Shown in pieces: positions 1 to 11,502 of a stretch of DNA of 64,000 bases. How positions within the stretch are numbered: the first letter of the stretch is position 1; the number at the start of each line of letters is the position of its first letter. This stretch comes from Saccopteryx bilineata (taxonomy: Eukaryota > Chordata > Mammalia > Chiroptera > Emballonuridae): assembly GCF_036850765.1 (NCBI RefSeq), contig NC_089495.1, positions 68,920,410 through 68,984,409 on the forward strand. The letters run 5' to 3'. The notes under the pieces were generated by a model. The model was not told the origin of the DNA. It saw only the letters and a list, made by a program, of their open reading frames with translations, and ran no database searches. A program made the translations under genes and the position numbers.

Positions 1-660
1 CAGGAGAAAACCACTTCTCATAGGAGCAAGTGAACAAACAGCAAAACAGCCTGTCAAGGTGGTAGGAAGCAATCCACAATCACTACTGGCAATCCACCCT
101 GAGTCAAAGAACCCATAGTCTTACATAGTCTATGCATAGATGCCTCTGCCATGTGCTCATGTACTAATCATGCAAATGCAAGTGAGCAAGCCTAACACAG
201 CTATTTTCCAACAATGTCTAAATCACCAGTGTAATGAAGGTAGTTGAGACTGGGTAGGTTTACACTGGATTTGGGCAGACCACAGAAGAATTATGAAGCC
301 AAAAGGCATTTGGCCATAACCATTTACTGGATTATTGCAGTGGTGGATGAGTGGACAGGCAGAGGAAAACTGCTTCTTGTGGCAGCATGTGAGCAAACAG
401 AAAAACTACTGCTTGGTGTGGCAGGTCAGTGATCAGAAAAACTGCACCCACGGAATGTACCTGTCGCCTTGTATTGGCTATACACACACGTGGCTTTTTG
501 CCAAATACTCACCATTAATCATGCAAAGTGTTTGCAGCAGGAAAACAAGCAAACAAGGCTAACCACAGCTGTTTTCCCTACAACTAGGAAACATCTTACA
601 GAGAAGCAAGATGAAACTCCCTTGGGACTTGCAAATGTTTTATATTTTAATTAGGTTCCT
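1..660. repeat. Diverged long direct repeats, unclassified
   Basis: Two similar units can be read by eye, roughly 1-215 and 360-585. Both hold a block resembling GAGGAAAAC-CTTCT...GAGCAAACAG, then ATTAATCATGCAAA or a close variant, then GGCTAACCACAGCTGTTTTCC or a close variant. The spacing between copies is about 365 bases. Short open frames here (about 60-75 codons) have no recognisable domain. It may be an old LTR or internal retroviral sequence, but I cannot name a family. Confidence 0.4.
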
Positions 661-1007
661 GGTTACATGCATCAAACAATGTGCTACACATATATGTATA
701 TTTTGTTATGCAATTTATAAATCAATTAAGTTGATGAAAAATACTAATGCCTGCAGGCAAACTCTAAAGTTTCTGATTTAACTGGTTCTGGGTGCCCATG
801 TGGGTTGCAGGTAGTTTAAAAGCATTTTAGGTGATTCAAATTGAAAATGACTCCATTCAATGATTTTTCTTTTCCCTTGGAAATGGAGGGTCTCAGAGCT
901 GTCAATATTTGAATGTAATAATCAAATTTATCATAAGGAACAATCCATAAATACACACAGCTAGGGAGTCTGCAAAATTATTGCTTTGTTCTAAAAGTTT
1001 TGTGGTC
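661..1007. other. AT-rich unannotated stretch
   Basis: I see no convincing gene, repeat family or RNA here; it is plain AT-rich sequence. Confidence 0.5.
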
Positions 1008-1021
1008 ATGAAAGCCAAGAA

Positions 1022-1229
1022 CCCCTGGCCAGTTAGCTCCATTGGTTAGCATAGTCCCGAAGCACGGAGGTTGTGGTTCGATCCCTGGTCAGGGCACATA
1101 CAGAAACAGATAAATGTTCCTCTCTCTCTCTCTCTTCTCTCTCTTTCTTTCTCTCACTCTCTCTCACTCTCATTCTCTCACTCTTTCTTTTCTTCTCTCA
1201 TTGAAATCAATATAAACATTACAAAAACA
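1022..1229 (+). repeat. tRNA-derived SINE, short form with CT-rich tail (type D)
   Basis: The head reads CCCTGGCCAGTTAGCTC and carries a B-box-like GGTTCGATCCC near 1075, both typical of a tRNA-derived pol III promoter. A long CT tract follows (about 1119-1200). Flanking copies ATGAAAGCCAAGAA at 1008-1021 and ATGAAAGCTAAGAA at 1230-1243 form a 14-bp target duplication with one mismatch, which fixes both ends. Confidence 0.85.
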
Positions 1230-1708
1230 ATGAAAGCTAAGAAAAGCTGGGGAACTAGAAAAACAGTAAGTGAGTTCAAATTATGAGCCTGGCTTAGATA
1301 TTTTTGCTATAAACAAAACAAAACATTGGGATAATCAGATAGCTTTTGGGTGATAGGAGTGTGAAAACCCTTATACAGCGGTACCTTGACACATGAGTTT
1401 AATTCATTTCATGGCCGAGCTCGTGACTCAATTTGCTAGTGTGTCAAATCAAGTTTCCCCATTTAAATGAATGAGAATGCAATTAATCCATTCTGGCCCT
1501 CAAAAATTACACAAATTTTTTGTTTTATATGCTTTTAAATAAGAAAATGTACTTTATAAATAATAAATATATATGTATATATATATAAGACATGTATATA
1601 TACATATATAGAGATATACATAATAAAAGATAATATAAAGAAATAAACTGGGTTATGAAGTGTATTTACCTTCAGGGTCAGGCAAAGATGCTGGTGGAGG
1701 TGAAGGGG

Positions 1709-1862
1709 ACATTAGCATAACAATGGCCCTTCCCAAGCAGGAAGGTCATTAGCAATTTTACAGATATTTGCCCAGTGCTATTTTTAACAATAAAACTGAG
1801 CAAACTAAAAAAACCACAAATTTTACAAACTCATTTGTCCGACATTCCACCCCTTTTGCTCA
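1709..1862 (+). repeat. Left copy of the direct repeat flanking the cargo
   Basis: It shares GGCCCTTCCCAAGC-GGAAGGT, then TTTTTAACAATAAAA-TGAGCAAACT and ACAAATTTTACAAACTCATTTG with 3702-3873. The left copy is shorter in the middle. Confidence 0.75.
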
Positions 1863-2250
1863 CTTTGCAACTCACACCACAGGCATAGCTGTGCAAGGAA
1901 TTAGGCACATCACACAAACAAATTACAGCAACAGCATAAATCATACAGTTTCAATCAGACCTGCTCCTCCCTCCATCAGGGTCTCTCATATTGTCCAAAA
2001 GCCACATGTCCATCTGACAAGGGAGCTATAGCCCCCTCTGGTCACAGTCAAGAGTCAGTTCATGCTCACAGGGCCTCAGGCCTTCCCCCCCCCTGCTGTC
2101 CTAGCAGCTTTTAAGACTCTGCCCCAAGGGGGAGCACATGACAATGGCAGCCAACATTTCCACCTCTGCTCCAGAAAGCTTGCTGCCATCCACCCCTATG
2201 TCCCATAATCGTAGCAAACCTACCTGGGGCTTAGTAGGTACTCTTTGCTG

Positions 2251-2874
2251 CTACACTTTTACCTTCTGGAGTCTTTGGGTGGCAACTTTAGCCCCAGTCT
2301 CTTCATCCTCAGAAAAGGAGCTGGAAATGCCTGCTCTCCCCAACTCAGAGCCACTCCACTGGCATGGCTCCAGCTCAGGCTCCTGCGGCTGCCAGCTCTC
2401 AACAACTTCCAGGGAAAATTGCAATTCACAAACCTGTAATTCCTTCTCCAGAGACGGCTCCATTTTCAGGTACAACTTGCAAACCCGGTCAGCCTCCAAC
2501 TCCAGCACTTGTTCCAGTTCCAGGATCTTTATCACTTTCTCCCATGGCCATTCCAACTCCTTCCACTCCTCAGTTTGCAGGCCTCGAGCAGCCTCTTGCA
2601 CAGAGCTCTCGGTTTCCTCTCACAGGGCTGTCAAAATCAGCCAGCACAGGGTCCCCAAAAGGACAGCCATAGGGAACCATAACAACAACCAGTCCTCTAC
2701 CCCACCCCTCAAGGTTTGGTGGCTGCTCCATACTGATTTGATCCAAATCCTGCTGCAAACTATGCCAAATGTATAGCCAGTAGTTGCAGCCATCATGGCC
2801 ATACACACATGCAGGTTCCCATTAGATTTGGGAAGGCAGTAAAGAAACAGTGGAGCCAAAAAATGGTGGTCCAT
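2251..2874 (-). pseudogene. Open frame of unknown origin: hydrophobic segments then Glu-rich coiled coil, one in-frame stop
   Basis: On the minus strand one frame runs from an ATG at 2874 to a stop near 2251, about 207 codons, interrupted by a single TGA at 2620-2622. The first 84 codons are rich in hydrophobic residues: LAPLFLYCL near the start and WLLLWFPMAVLLGTLCWLI just before the TGA, the latter long enough for a membrane segment. After the stop comes a Glu/Leu-rich part with heptad-like spacing (EWKELEWPWEKVIKILELE), then an acidic serine patch (SSSFSEDEE). I know no family with this layout. It could be a decayed coding frame of a repeat or a chance frame in GC-rich DNA; an overlapping plus-strand frame of 212 codons (2138-2776) shows that long frames occur here by composition. 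Confidence 0.3.
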
Positions 2875-3119
2875 TCCTTAATTCAAGACTCATACTAGCC
2901 AACGAGCAAATACACACAGGGTTCCCAAAGCCACTTACACATTCTCCTGTTCCACAACCAGGAGAATCTTCTCCAGTTCTTTCTAGAATCAAAGGTCTCC
3001 CAGTCTCAGTCACCTCTGGTTCCTCATCTGCATACCTTCTCCCTTCTCCTATCTGTACAAAGCGGCTTCTCCTTCAGCACTCTGCATCCTCTCTGCTCTC
3101 GCTCTGCCATCATAGTTTT

Positions 3120-3628
3120 TTTTTTTTAATAATTTTATTTTTTTAATGGGGCGACATCAATAAATCAGGATACATATATTCAAAGATAACAAGTCCAGGT
3201 TATCTTGTCGTTCAATTATGTTGCATACCCATCACCCAAAGTCAGATTGTCCTCTGTCACCTTCTATCTAGTTTTCTTTGTGCCCCTCCCCCATCCCCTC
3301 CCTCTTTTCCTCTCCCTTTCCCCCCTCCCCCCGTAACCACCACACTCTTATCAATGTCTCTTAGTTTCACTATTATGTCCCACCTACATATGGAATAATG
3401 CAGTTCCTGTTTTTTTCTGATTTACTTATTTCGCTTCGTATCATGTTATCAAGATCCCACCATTTTGCTGTAAATGATCCTATGTCATCATTTCTTATGG
3501 CTGAGTAGTATTCAATAATGTATTCAGTAATGTACCACATCTTCTTTATCCAGTCATCTATTGACAGGCTTTTTGGTTGTTTCCATGTCCTGGCCACTGT
3601 GAACAATGCTGCAATGAACATGGGGCTG
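3120..3628 (-). mobile_element. L1, severely 5'-truncated (ORF2 end and 3' UTR)
   Basis: Read on the minus strand this is the end of L1 ORF2 and its 3' UTR, with the poly(A) as a T run at about 3116-3126. The peptide matches the ORF2 C-terminus of the full-length copy at 33840-37667 ([17 protein letters not shown], then SAIRNDDI and KWWDLDN). CATAGTTTT occurs at 3111-3119 and 3629-3637, a plausible 9-bp target duplication although part of it could be L1 sequence. Confidence 0.85.
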
Positions 3629-3701
3629 CATAGTTTTGTCTCTTCCTCCTTCTTCTTCTCTCCTTTTTCAAACTTTTCTGGCGCCAAAACCTCTCCTCCA
3701 G

Positions 3702-3873
3702 CCAACATTAACAAAACACTGGCCCTTCCCAAGCTGGAAGGTAATCCACAATTTGCAATGAACTGCCCTGCTCTGAGGACAAGCACACACTTGGCTGCCC
3801 AGCGCCGTTTTTAACAATAAAAGTGAGCAAACTCAAAAAACACAAATTTTACAAACTCATTTGCCCCACACTC
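3702..3873 (+). repeat. Right copy of the direct repeat flanking the cargo
   Basis: This is the partner of 1709-1862 and runs into the right terminal region of the Tigger/pogo-like element. Confidence 0.75.
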
Positions 3874-3979
3874 ATGATTCAAATATCTGCTTGTGACTTA
3901 AAGCAAAAAATCCCGCAAGTGACTGTTCGCCTCTCAAACTGCTTGTGATTTAAAGTGTTCCTGTGTCAAGGTGCCACTG

Positions 3980-5096
3980 TTTATTGAGTCTGTAGTTTGT
4001 GGATATAAATGTATTTAAACAATCTAAAGAATATATGAATGTAAAGAAACTCAGTGAGTTTGAAAAATAGTAGTTCCGTATGGCTTTATTTTGTATGTTC
4101 TAAGTTCAAAACATTGATCATTTAGTTCATATAGAAAAATAAAATTTTAAGAAATATAAAATATGTTCCTGCATTTTAAAAAGTATGTGATTAATATCTC
4201 AAAAACATGCAAAAGTAGAGATAATTTAAATTTTTCTTCTGCTGTTTATTTTAATTGCAAAGAAAAATTTACACATGGAAAATTTGTTTCATTTTTTTTC
4301 ACGTTTTAGTCTTTTTAAATTTTTGAAACATTTCAAACTTACAGAAAATTTCAAGATTGAAATAGAGAAAGAGAACACATGGTTTATGTTCAGAAAATAC
4401 ACAGGAGATTCTTTTGAGAACCAAGTTTCTCTGTGGTTTTGGGTTAGAGATGGCCATAAACACTTTATATTACTAGGTTGTTGTATGTGCAATATTATAC
4501 TAAGTAGAATTTTACCAACCTGAGATAATTTCTGCATCTCTTTTCAAAACTTCATATTGAGAAATAACTTGAGCACATCACACCATAATTTGCATGAGCT
4601 CCTTCAGCTGTAAAATCGGATACCTATCTTTTAATAAGTAACTCTTAGACTTGACCTATTATAGATTCCTTCAACCTGCCCATAGAAATGGAATAGTAAT
4701 TCTGTACCACCTTTTATGATGCTGTTCAATTTCACCTATTAGCTCAAAAAGTCAGATTGGAACTGTTTAGAAAATTAAGAGTTGAAAGTAGTTGCTCTTT
4801 TATTATAATAATAATTATCAAACAGTACACCTTAAGGATCTGGTAAGTACTGAATAATTTGATGTTGACACTGGTGTTATTTCTTCTTGCACTTGGTAAG
4901 GTGCTTTGAGTACTGCATTCTTTTGTTTTAAATAAGCCTCCTTTATATGTATATAGTGAATCAGGTAAACTTTTAGAACCAAATTATTTTCCTGAATCGT
5001 GATATAAAGTAGTTAGTGCATGTAACAAATTCAAATTATACAGTCTAATGGCTTTTATCATGTTTTTCTATTAAATGCAAACCTATAGTTCATTTG
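3980..5096. other. AT-rich unannotated stretch
   Basis: There are short open frames of 82 codons on both strands near 4275-4537, but they overlap each other, are low in complexity and have no recognisable domain. I see no repeat I can name. Confidence 0.5.
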
Positions 5097-5108
5097 TACT
5101 CTACTATT

Positions 5109-5400
5109 CTTATTTATTTATTTATTTTTGTGCACAAGAGAAAGATGTGAAGCATCAACTTGTAGTTGCAGCACTTTAGCTGATCATTGATTATTTTTCA
5201 TATGTGCCTTGATGGGGGTCAGGGAAGGCTCCAGCTGAGCCAGTGACTCCTTCTTCCTGCCAAGGATCTTTGGGCTTAAGCCAGCGACCTTGCACTAAAT
5301 CTGCTGATTCTCTGCTCAAGCCAGCGACTTTGGGAATTTGAATCTGGGTCTTCAGCGTCCCAGGTTGACAATCTATCCACTGTGTCACCACCAGTCAGGT
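5109..5400 (-). repeat. tRNA-derived SINE, type C
   Basis: Minus strand: the head reads CCTGACTGGTGGTGACACAGTGGATAG, followed by repeated 'gctggcttgag'-like units and ATATGAAAAATAATCAATGATCA near the 3' end. TACTCTACTATT is present at 5097-5108 and 5401-5412, a perfect 12-bp target duplication. An ATTT-rich tail lies at about 5109-5130. Confidence 0.9.
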
Positions 5401-5779
5401 TACTCTACTATTTTTATAATTAGTTTGTCTTTGTTATTACTTGGTGTAAGCCAGAGACAAACAAGCCTTAGAAGGCTACTCCTCCTCCTTTGCCTTCCAT
5501 ATCTAATAGGTTATTAAAGTCTATGAATACTGTTGCTTCAATATCTCTGTAATATGATTACATTTTTATATTCCATAGACATTCAATGGCTCTGCAAAAT
5601 TTAATGAATAAAACAAAATATTAAAAATGATGTCACAAGACCATTCACGATCTACACTCGCCACTTTTCTCTCAGTTGTATTTACTGTATGTAACACTTA
5701 CAGAATGTTAGATGCATTGGGTTAATTCATACTGCCTGCCTTGACTAATATGCTTCATATAATGGAATTCAGCACCTCT

Positions 5780-5900
5780 CTCAACTCTCCTCCAAGTCTG
5801 CCCTTTATCCTATAAAGTTTCTCCTCATTAATCAAGATACAGCTTAAGCATCTTCTCTTTGCTTGCCTTATTTGATCCAGCCATGAAATATGACCACATT
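5780..5900 (-). repeat. Probable L2 3' fragment
   Basis: The stretch CTCCTCATTAATCAAGATACAGCTTAAGC followed by TTCTCTTTGCTTGCC resembles the conserved 3' end of LINE2 in antisense ('agctcaaatgtcacctc..gaagcc'). It is old and short, so the call is tentative. Confidence 0.4.
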
Positions 5901-6509
5901 TCCTTTATAAACACCTCTTTTTTAATGACTGTTTCACAGTGTTGGAATTATGTGTTCAGATGATTTCTCCATTATACATACATAAATATAGATAAATAGA
6001 TATGTAGATATATTTCCAGAGGACAATTCTTTCCAATTTATCTTCAGAAGAAAGGAAGTGTTTTATGCTGCTTATGTACTCAGAAAAGGTTATTGAATTA
6101 GTTTAGAAAACGGTTATTAGAAAAATGATAGGGGAAAAAAAGGGATATATGAAACCTCATTAAGATCGATCTTGAAAAAAAGAGAGGAAGTAGAGAAAAC
6201 TCATTTGGTTTATACATACCTTTTTGGTGTGATTTAATTCCAATATCCAAATCTTCAGTTTTACTTTTTTAAGAAATTTTAAAAAATTAAGTTAAAATCA
6301 ATGATCATTCAGTATTTAAATTTTTATTATCATGACAAGATGTTGCAACTACCCATCAGTTCTATGGGAATATTATTTTATAAAACCCATATTCTCTGAA
6401 TAATATTACATTATGATATTAAAGGACCATTTTGAGCAATTACATATTTGCTCAAAATTACCTGCTTTTGAAACATCACTTACCATAATTCTTTTTCTGT
6501 TCAGAAAAT

Positions 6510-6745
6510 ACCAGTATTAATAGTTAATATACACTGATCAATTCCTGTATTCTAGGGACTTTATTTTGTTTACTTAATCCTCAAAATTGGCATATGAAAT
6601 AGGTACTATAATTATTCTCATTTTGCATATGAGGAAACTGTAGGGTAAGTATATGAAACAGACTTCTCAAGGGCACACAGCTGGTAAATTGCTGTGCCTT
6701 TTTAGCCAGACATTCTAGCTCCAGAGCTTGTCTTTAAGCCCTAAA
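6510..6745 (+). repeat. MIR SINE
   Basis: It carries the MIR core pattern in order: TTTACTTAATCCTCA, ATAGGTACTATAATTATTCTCATTTT, ATGAGGAAACTG, and GGGCACACAGCTGGTAA, ending near GCTCCAGAGC. MIR is an ancient mammalian tRNA-derived SINE. Confidence 0.9.
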
Positions 6746-7107
6746 ACTTTAAAATGTTGCCAAATATGCCTGTGTCTTAAGAAGATGCTATAGTATTAAT
6801 TAACTTTTAACTTAATTACTCATTAATACATGTTATGGCAATTTTATTTTTTTCATGTTTAAGTTATATGACTGTAAAGTTTTCCCATTGAACTAACATT
6901 TATTTTCCTTATGATTACTGAGCTAAAAATACACAGATCTTTCTTTTAAATGTGTGTGTGTGTGTGTGCAAGTAAGATTTTCACCTGACAGATGAGATAA
7001 TATAGAGCTCTAAACAACTTTATATATATTTAGAAATATTTTTAAATTTATTTATATAAGATAAATCAAGCATAATTTTGGCATTTAAGTGTCGATCAAC
7101 ATAGAAT

Positions 7108-7275
7108 ATATTTTTTTCTTTATTAAATTTATTGGGGTGACATCTGTCAGTAAGATCATACAGATTTTAAGTGTACATTTCTACGATACATGATCTGTAT
7201 ATTGCATTGGGTGTCTACCATCCAAATTCAAATCATCTTTTATCGCCATATATTTAGCTCCCTTTACCATTTACA
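7108..7275 (-). repeat. Old L1 3' end
   Basis: The segment TATTAAATTTATTGGGGTGACAT followed by ACATGATCTGTATATTGCATTGGGTG is the typical antisense 3' end of an older L1. Confidence 0.8.
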
Positions 7276-7870
7276 TAGCATATTTTATCTCTTCTTATTT
7301 ACTTTCTTTTAAACTTTTATACTTATTTAATGCTTATAACTTTATCTATAATAAAACTTCATCAACCTGAGTATGTGAGGAATGAATTACCTGTTTCCGA
7401 TTGAACCCTTATTGATGGAAAGGCTTTCAAAATATTTGACTCAATCAAAGACCAATGCATGAGAAACAAATGTGTGATTCACTTTGCTAGTTAATAGAGA
7501 GTGTCTAGAATGTGTTATGCTGTTTTATGACTTTTCACAATATAACATGTTGTTCTTATATAACGTGTAAACACATAGTAGTGAAATGCCTATATATATT
7601 ATATAATACCAGTTATAAAATGTTTTGGTCAACTCAGGCTTTTTCTGTGGATATAATGGAGATTGTTTATAATGTGTATCTATTAAGTCAGATACCACTT
7701 CAAGAATATGCTACTGTGGAAGATCTACATAATATTTTCCTCTATGTAAGATTTATTATGGGATGGATTTAATGTCACTACCTGTATACTTAAACAGATT
7801 CCAGGTTCAAAATACATAGGTAAAGCAATGAAAATTGTTTTCTCTTACATGGAATCTGAAAAGCAGACTA
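7276..7870. other. AT-rich unannotated stretch
   Basis: An 86-codon frame at 7512-7772 (plus) has no recognisable domain and unusual composition; I treat it as chance. Confidence 0.5.
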
Positions 7871-7879
7871 CAGGATACT

Positions 7880-8050
7880 CTATCAGTCAGTAGTGGCTGT
7901 AATAACTCCAAAATATTAGTATCTTAGAAATATCAAGGTTTATTTCTCTCCTATACTCTGTAGATGTCTATCATTGGGACACCCTTTTAAGTGTCTCTGC
8001 CAGCAAGTACCACGTATCACTGCCACTCAGGTTTTATTGGGAAAAACAGG
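7880..8050 (-). repeat. Possible ancient LTR (MaLR-like) fragment
   Basis: GTAATAACTCCAAAATATTAGTATCTTAGAAATATCAAGGTTTATTTCTC resembles, at low identity, the antisense 3' end of old mammalian LTRs of the MLT1/MST kind. Tentative. Confidence 0.35.
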
Positions 8051-8059
8051 TCATTTACA

Positions 8060-9290
8060 CTTACATTATCAAGGTAACTGTAATGATCTAGTATGCATAG
8101 AAGTAGAGGAGAACTAGATATTTGCAAACAGGGTTAATATCTATCATAAGTACCAAGATGGTAGGAAAAGACATCTGTCTTATATTCTCAGGTTTTACTT
8201 GTTATTTTTGTTTTATCATTTTTGATATATCCATGGTTTTGTTTTCTAACATATTTTTGTTTTTACTTTATAAAATATGTCTTGTTGTTAGTAATATGTT
8301 ATTTAACTGTACTGTTGCAGATGCATTTTTTCTCTCCTATTTTTTGGACTGTGCAGTATTTCTGAAGGCCTAGGAAAAGCCTTGTTGTACATATATTTAT
8401 AACAGATAGGGAACTTTATTTGACTTAATACTTTTAAAGAATTCTTTGCTGCTCAATATATATTAAAATGAATTAAAGTACTGTTTTAATACCAATTATT
8501 TACTTTGTTATTGTGTATAAGGGAAAGATATTAGATACTGGAAAATCAGCTGAAATTTTTAAAAATATAAAAATAATGATATTATTAAGATCATAGGGGT
8601 TCTGAAAGTAGGAAGAAGCAAATATGAAATCAGAATATGATGAGAGCAAGAATATAAATATTTTTCTAGAATCAAATCTTGAGGTTAAGAAAGAGGAGGG
8701 AAAAATACCTCAGAAGTGTCTAATAGTATCCAAAATATCTAGAAATAGAAGTAGTACATTTAATTATCATCATCTTTCTCATAGTACATTCTCTCTGGAA
8801 CTTGAGACCCTGAGGTTTTTCTGTTTGTACTACTGTCACAAGTATCAATTTGTAGTAATAATAATTAAAAATTTTATATTAAGAAGTTTCACTGTTACAA
8901 AAGGTACAAAGACTGAAAAAAATCAATCTAGTTTTATAAAGAAAATTGCACATTATTTCAGTTAAACCACTGCATTTTTGTTTATAATGGGGCCTGTGAC
9001 AGTGTACTTTACAAAAAATGTTTATGTGTCATTCTCTTACCTTTGTATGAAATATCAAAGTTTCTTGTAGAAAATAAAGATTCAGCTAGAGCACAATCTT
9101 CATATAGTGCTCAATTGCTATAAACTAGAAGCAATGAAAAAAATAAAACAAATTTTCAGTTTTAAGAATATAGATAAAAATGTCCCTATGAGGCTCTTAA
9201 ACACATTCAACATTTTAAATATTTTCTGCATTATTCTCTGTAGAATATTAATATTGTATCAATAGCTACAAGGTTTTAAATGTATTATGC
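8060..9290. other. AT-rich unannotated stretch
   Basis: It holds open frames of 83 and 113 codons (8122-8373, 8624-8965, both plus) with no family I recognise and composition typical of AT-rich noncoding DNA. Confidence 0.5.
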
Positions 9291-9905
9291 AAGGGCAATT
9301 GTCCCAGTAGAGTCTAAGCTCTATGTTGATCAGGCATCCCCTATTCAGCTTCCCTGTGCAGTGGGACACTCCTGCTTAATGGAAGGGTTGGCAGCCTCTT
9401 CAAGACTACTCTTGAGGTAGCTGTGAGAATTCTACTTATTGGTATAGAGACTAATCGCCACAGGAGGAAAGACAGGACCAACACCCAAGTTAGTTGCAAG
9501 AATCACACTAGCAGATTATTACTCACAGATCCTGTGGCGTGCCTGGGTACAGATTAATGGGGCCCCAACAACATGCTCCTCTCAGCTGTGCTTGGTCAGA
9601 GTGACATGGGGATGCTCACGTTCAACATTGAAGTATGGATGACTGACTGCAGCTGGAGACCCATTGGTTTAAGTATCCTTCTGGCATATGCCTTCTAACA
9701 GGTGTTAATCTGTGGGATTTTCACATCACGGCACTTTTAGGGAGTTCCTCACAGGGAGCTCTTTGTGTCTACCTATCATTTCACACACACACTGACCTGA
9801 CCGGGCCCTGCGCAGAGGGCATGGTCTTTCCTATCACATCTCTGCACACTAGATTAGCTCCTTCCCAGAGGGTGTAGCCTTATTCACTTGCCTTAATGGC
9901 TTTTA
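9290..9905 (-). repeat. LTR-like block, GC-richer
   Basis: This block is more GC-rich than its surroundings and has sharp-looking edges. On the minus strand it reads like an endogenous-retrovirus LTR or its border. I cannot see clear TG...CA ends or a target duplication, so both identity and strand are tentative. Confidence 0.35.
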
Positions 9906-10528
9906 ATATTATATCCTAACTTATTTTTATAAATTTATATTTTCTATATTTCTATGTATTTAATTACTATAACATTATACTATTGTAACACCAAAAATAC
10001 AATATAGGTGAATAAAAATGCAGGGGTTAAAGAAAATTGTGCATTTAAATTTTTTCTATTACACTATTGTTTTTCTTATTTTTATTAAAACTAAAGTAAT
10101 GGTTCTAGCTATAAATCATAGACAGTATTATTTATTAAAGTATTATAGTATATCATCTAAATAAAATTGTATTAAAGAATTAATGCTTACCTTGACCTGT
10201 TTACAAGAATAAATTTTATTTTGAACTATAGTTGTAGTGCTAGTAGGTAAAAACGTAAGTGCTTTGGAAATTAAAATGTGTTATAATTTTTTTAACATAT
10301 TATTACTAAGGAAGGTGATTCCTTATGTATCTATAGTTAAACCTTAATACAAAATTTAATTTGACAGTTAATGTCATGAATTTCAAGTGTTCATAAGGAT
10401 GCTTATAACAGTAACATTGAATATTTCAGGATAATTATTTTCCTATGCAAATCAACATGTGTCTTTTCTATTATCATATCTGAGTATTAAAATAAGAATA
10501 TAGTGTATTTAGGTAATAAGTTAGTGTT
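9906..10528. other. AT-rich unannotated stretch
   Basis: Nothing recognisable on either strand. Confidence 0.5.
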
Positions 10529-10949
10529 GGACCCTGTCGGTTGGCTCAGTGGTAGAGCATCACCCTGGTGTGTCGATGTCTTGGACTGGATTCCTGTTCA
10601 GGGCATACAGGAGAAGTGACCATCTGCTTCTCCACCCCTCCCCCTTCTCTCTATCTATCATCTATCTATCTGTCTATCATCTATCTATCTATCTATCATC
10701 TATCTATTTATCTATCTATATCTTCCCCTACTGCAGCCATGGCTAGGCTGGAACAAGTTGGCCCCCAGTGCTGAGGATGGCTCCATGTCCTCGTCTCAGA
10801 TGCTAAAGTAGTTTGGTTGTGGAACAATGGAGCAACATCCAGATGGGCAGAGCATTGCCCCCTAGTGGAATTGCCAGGTGGATCCCCACTAGAGTACATG
10901 CAGGAGAGTCTGTCTCTGCCTCCTCACTTCTCAGTTAAAAAAAAAAAAA
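10529..10949 (+). repeat. tRNA-derived SINE, type A, with expanded TCTA tract
   Basis: The head GGACCCTGTCGGTTGGCTCAG and the later CATCTGCTTCTCCACCCCTCC and CATTGCCCCCTAGTGG are marks of the long bat SINE also seen at 11922, 15491 and 53032. In the middle the usual pyrimidine tract is replaced by a (TCTA/TCTG)n array at about 10650-10722. It ends in an A run at 10937-10949. No clear target duplication. Confidence 0.85.
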
Positions 10950-11502
10950 GTTATTGCCATTTAAGAACACTTGCCAAATATTAAATACATAAAAAATATT
11001 TATAAATATTCTAGGTATTTAATATATTTTTTTTTCAAAATTTCTATTCCCTGTGTGGGTATTTGTCTATCTTTCTGTAGGTGAGTCTGTTTTTGAAAGT
11101 GTATGAATGTGCCTACTGACTGTGTCTTAAAAACTAATTCTCAAAGACGTCAGATCATTATAAGTTAAAGTTTGTGAGTTCTTATAAGTTTCTTTGTCAG
11201 AAACTACAATATCATATGGACTGCCTTTGCCAAATTTACTTTGTTTTTATTTAATCAATATGGTTCAAGAATATATTTTTGATGCTTATATCAATTATAT
11301 TTATAACATATAGTTCCTCTAACAGGTTTCACGAACAATTTATTTTATGATATGTAGATTTTATTAATAAGGAAAGACCTGCATTTTTAAAGTTAATAAC
11401 TATAATATTGATTTTTATTTTAAAAGAAAAAAACAACGCTATAATAACCTCCTGTCAAAATCTACTTAATTATTCATATTGGAAAAATTAATTATCTTTT
11501 TT
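10950..11502. other. AT-rich unannotated stretch
   Basis: Nothing recognisable. Confidence 0.5.

Larger units (their letters stand above)
1863..3701. other. GC-richer cargo between the two transposon parts
   Basis: This segment is visibly richer in G and C than its surroundings and shows no similarity by eye to the flanking transposon sequence. Its minus strand contains an open frame with one stop (2251-2874), and an L1 3' end has been inserted at 3120-3628. I do not recognise the sequence; it could be an unclassified bat repeat, a retroviral remnant or captured genomic DNA. Confidence 0.5.
1376..3979. mobile_element. Tigger/pogo-like DNA transposon, composite, with internal cargo
   Basis: The left end reads CAGCGGTACCTTGACAC and the right end, read on the minus strand, CAGTGGCACCTTGACAC. 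These are matching terminal inverted repeats pointing outward. The left end is preceded by TA (1374-1375), the target of Tc1/mariner-pogo elements; the right flank is TT, so that copy of the duplication has decayed. The subterminal GTGACTTAAAGC-type repeats also fit Tigger-like elements. A block at about 1709-1862 recurs in direct orientation at about 3702-3873, so the element looks like two partial copies holding unrelated DNA between them. No transposase is recognisable. Assignment to Tigger/pogo is from the ends and from memory of the family. Confidence 0.6.

Noticed and set aside
2138..2776. 212-codon plus-strand frame in the cargo
   Set aside because: Serine-rich shadow of the minus-strand frame in GC-richer DNA, with no recognisable domain.
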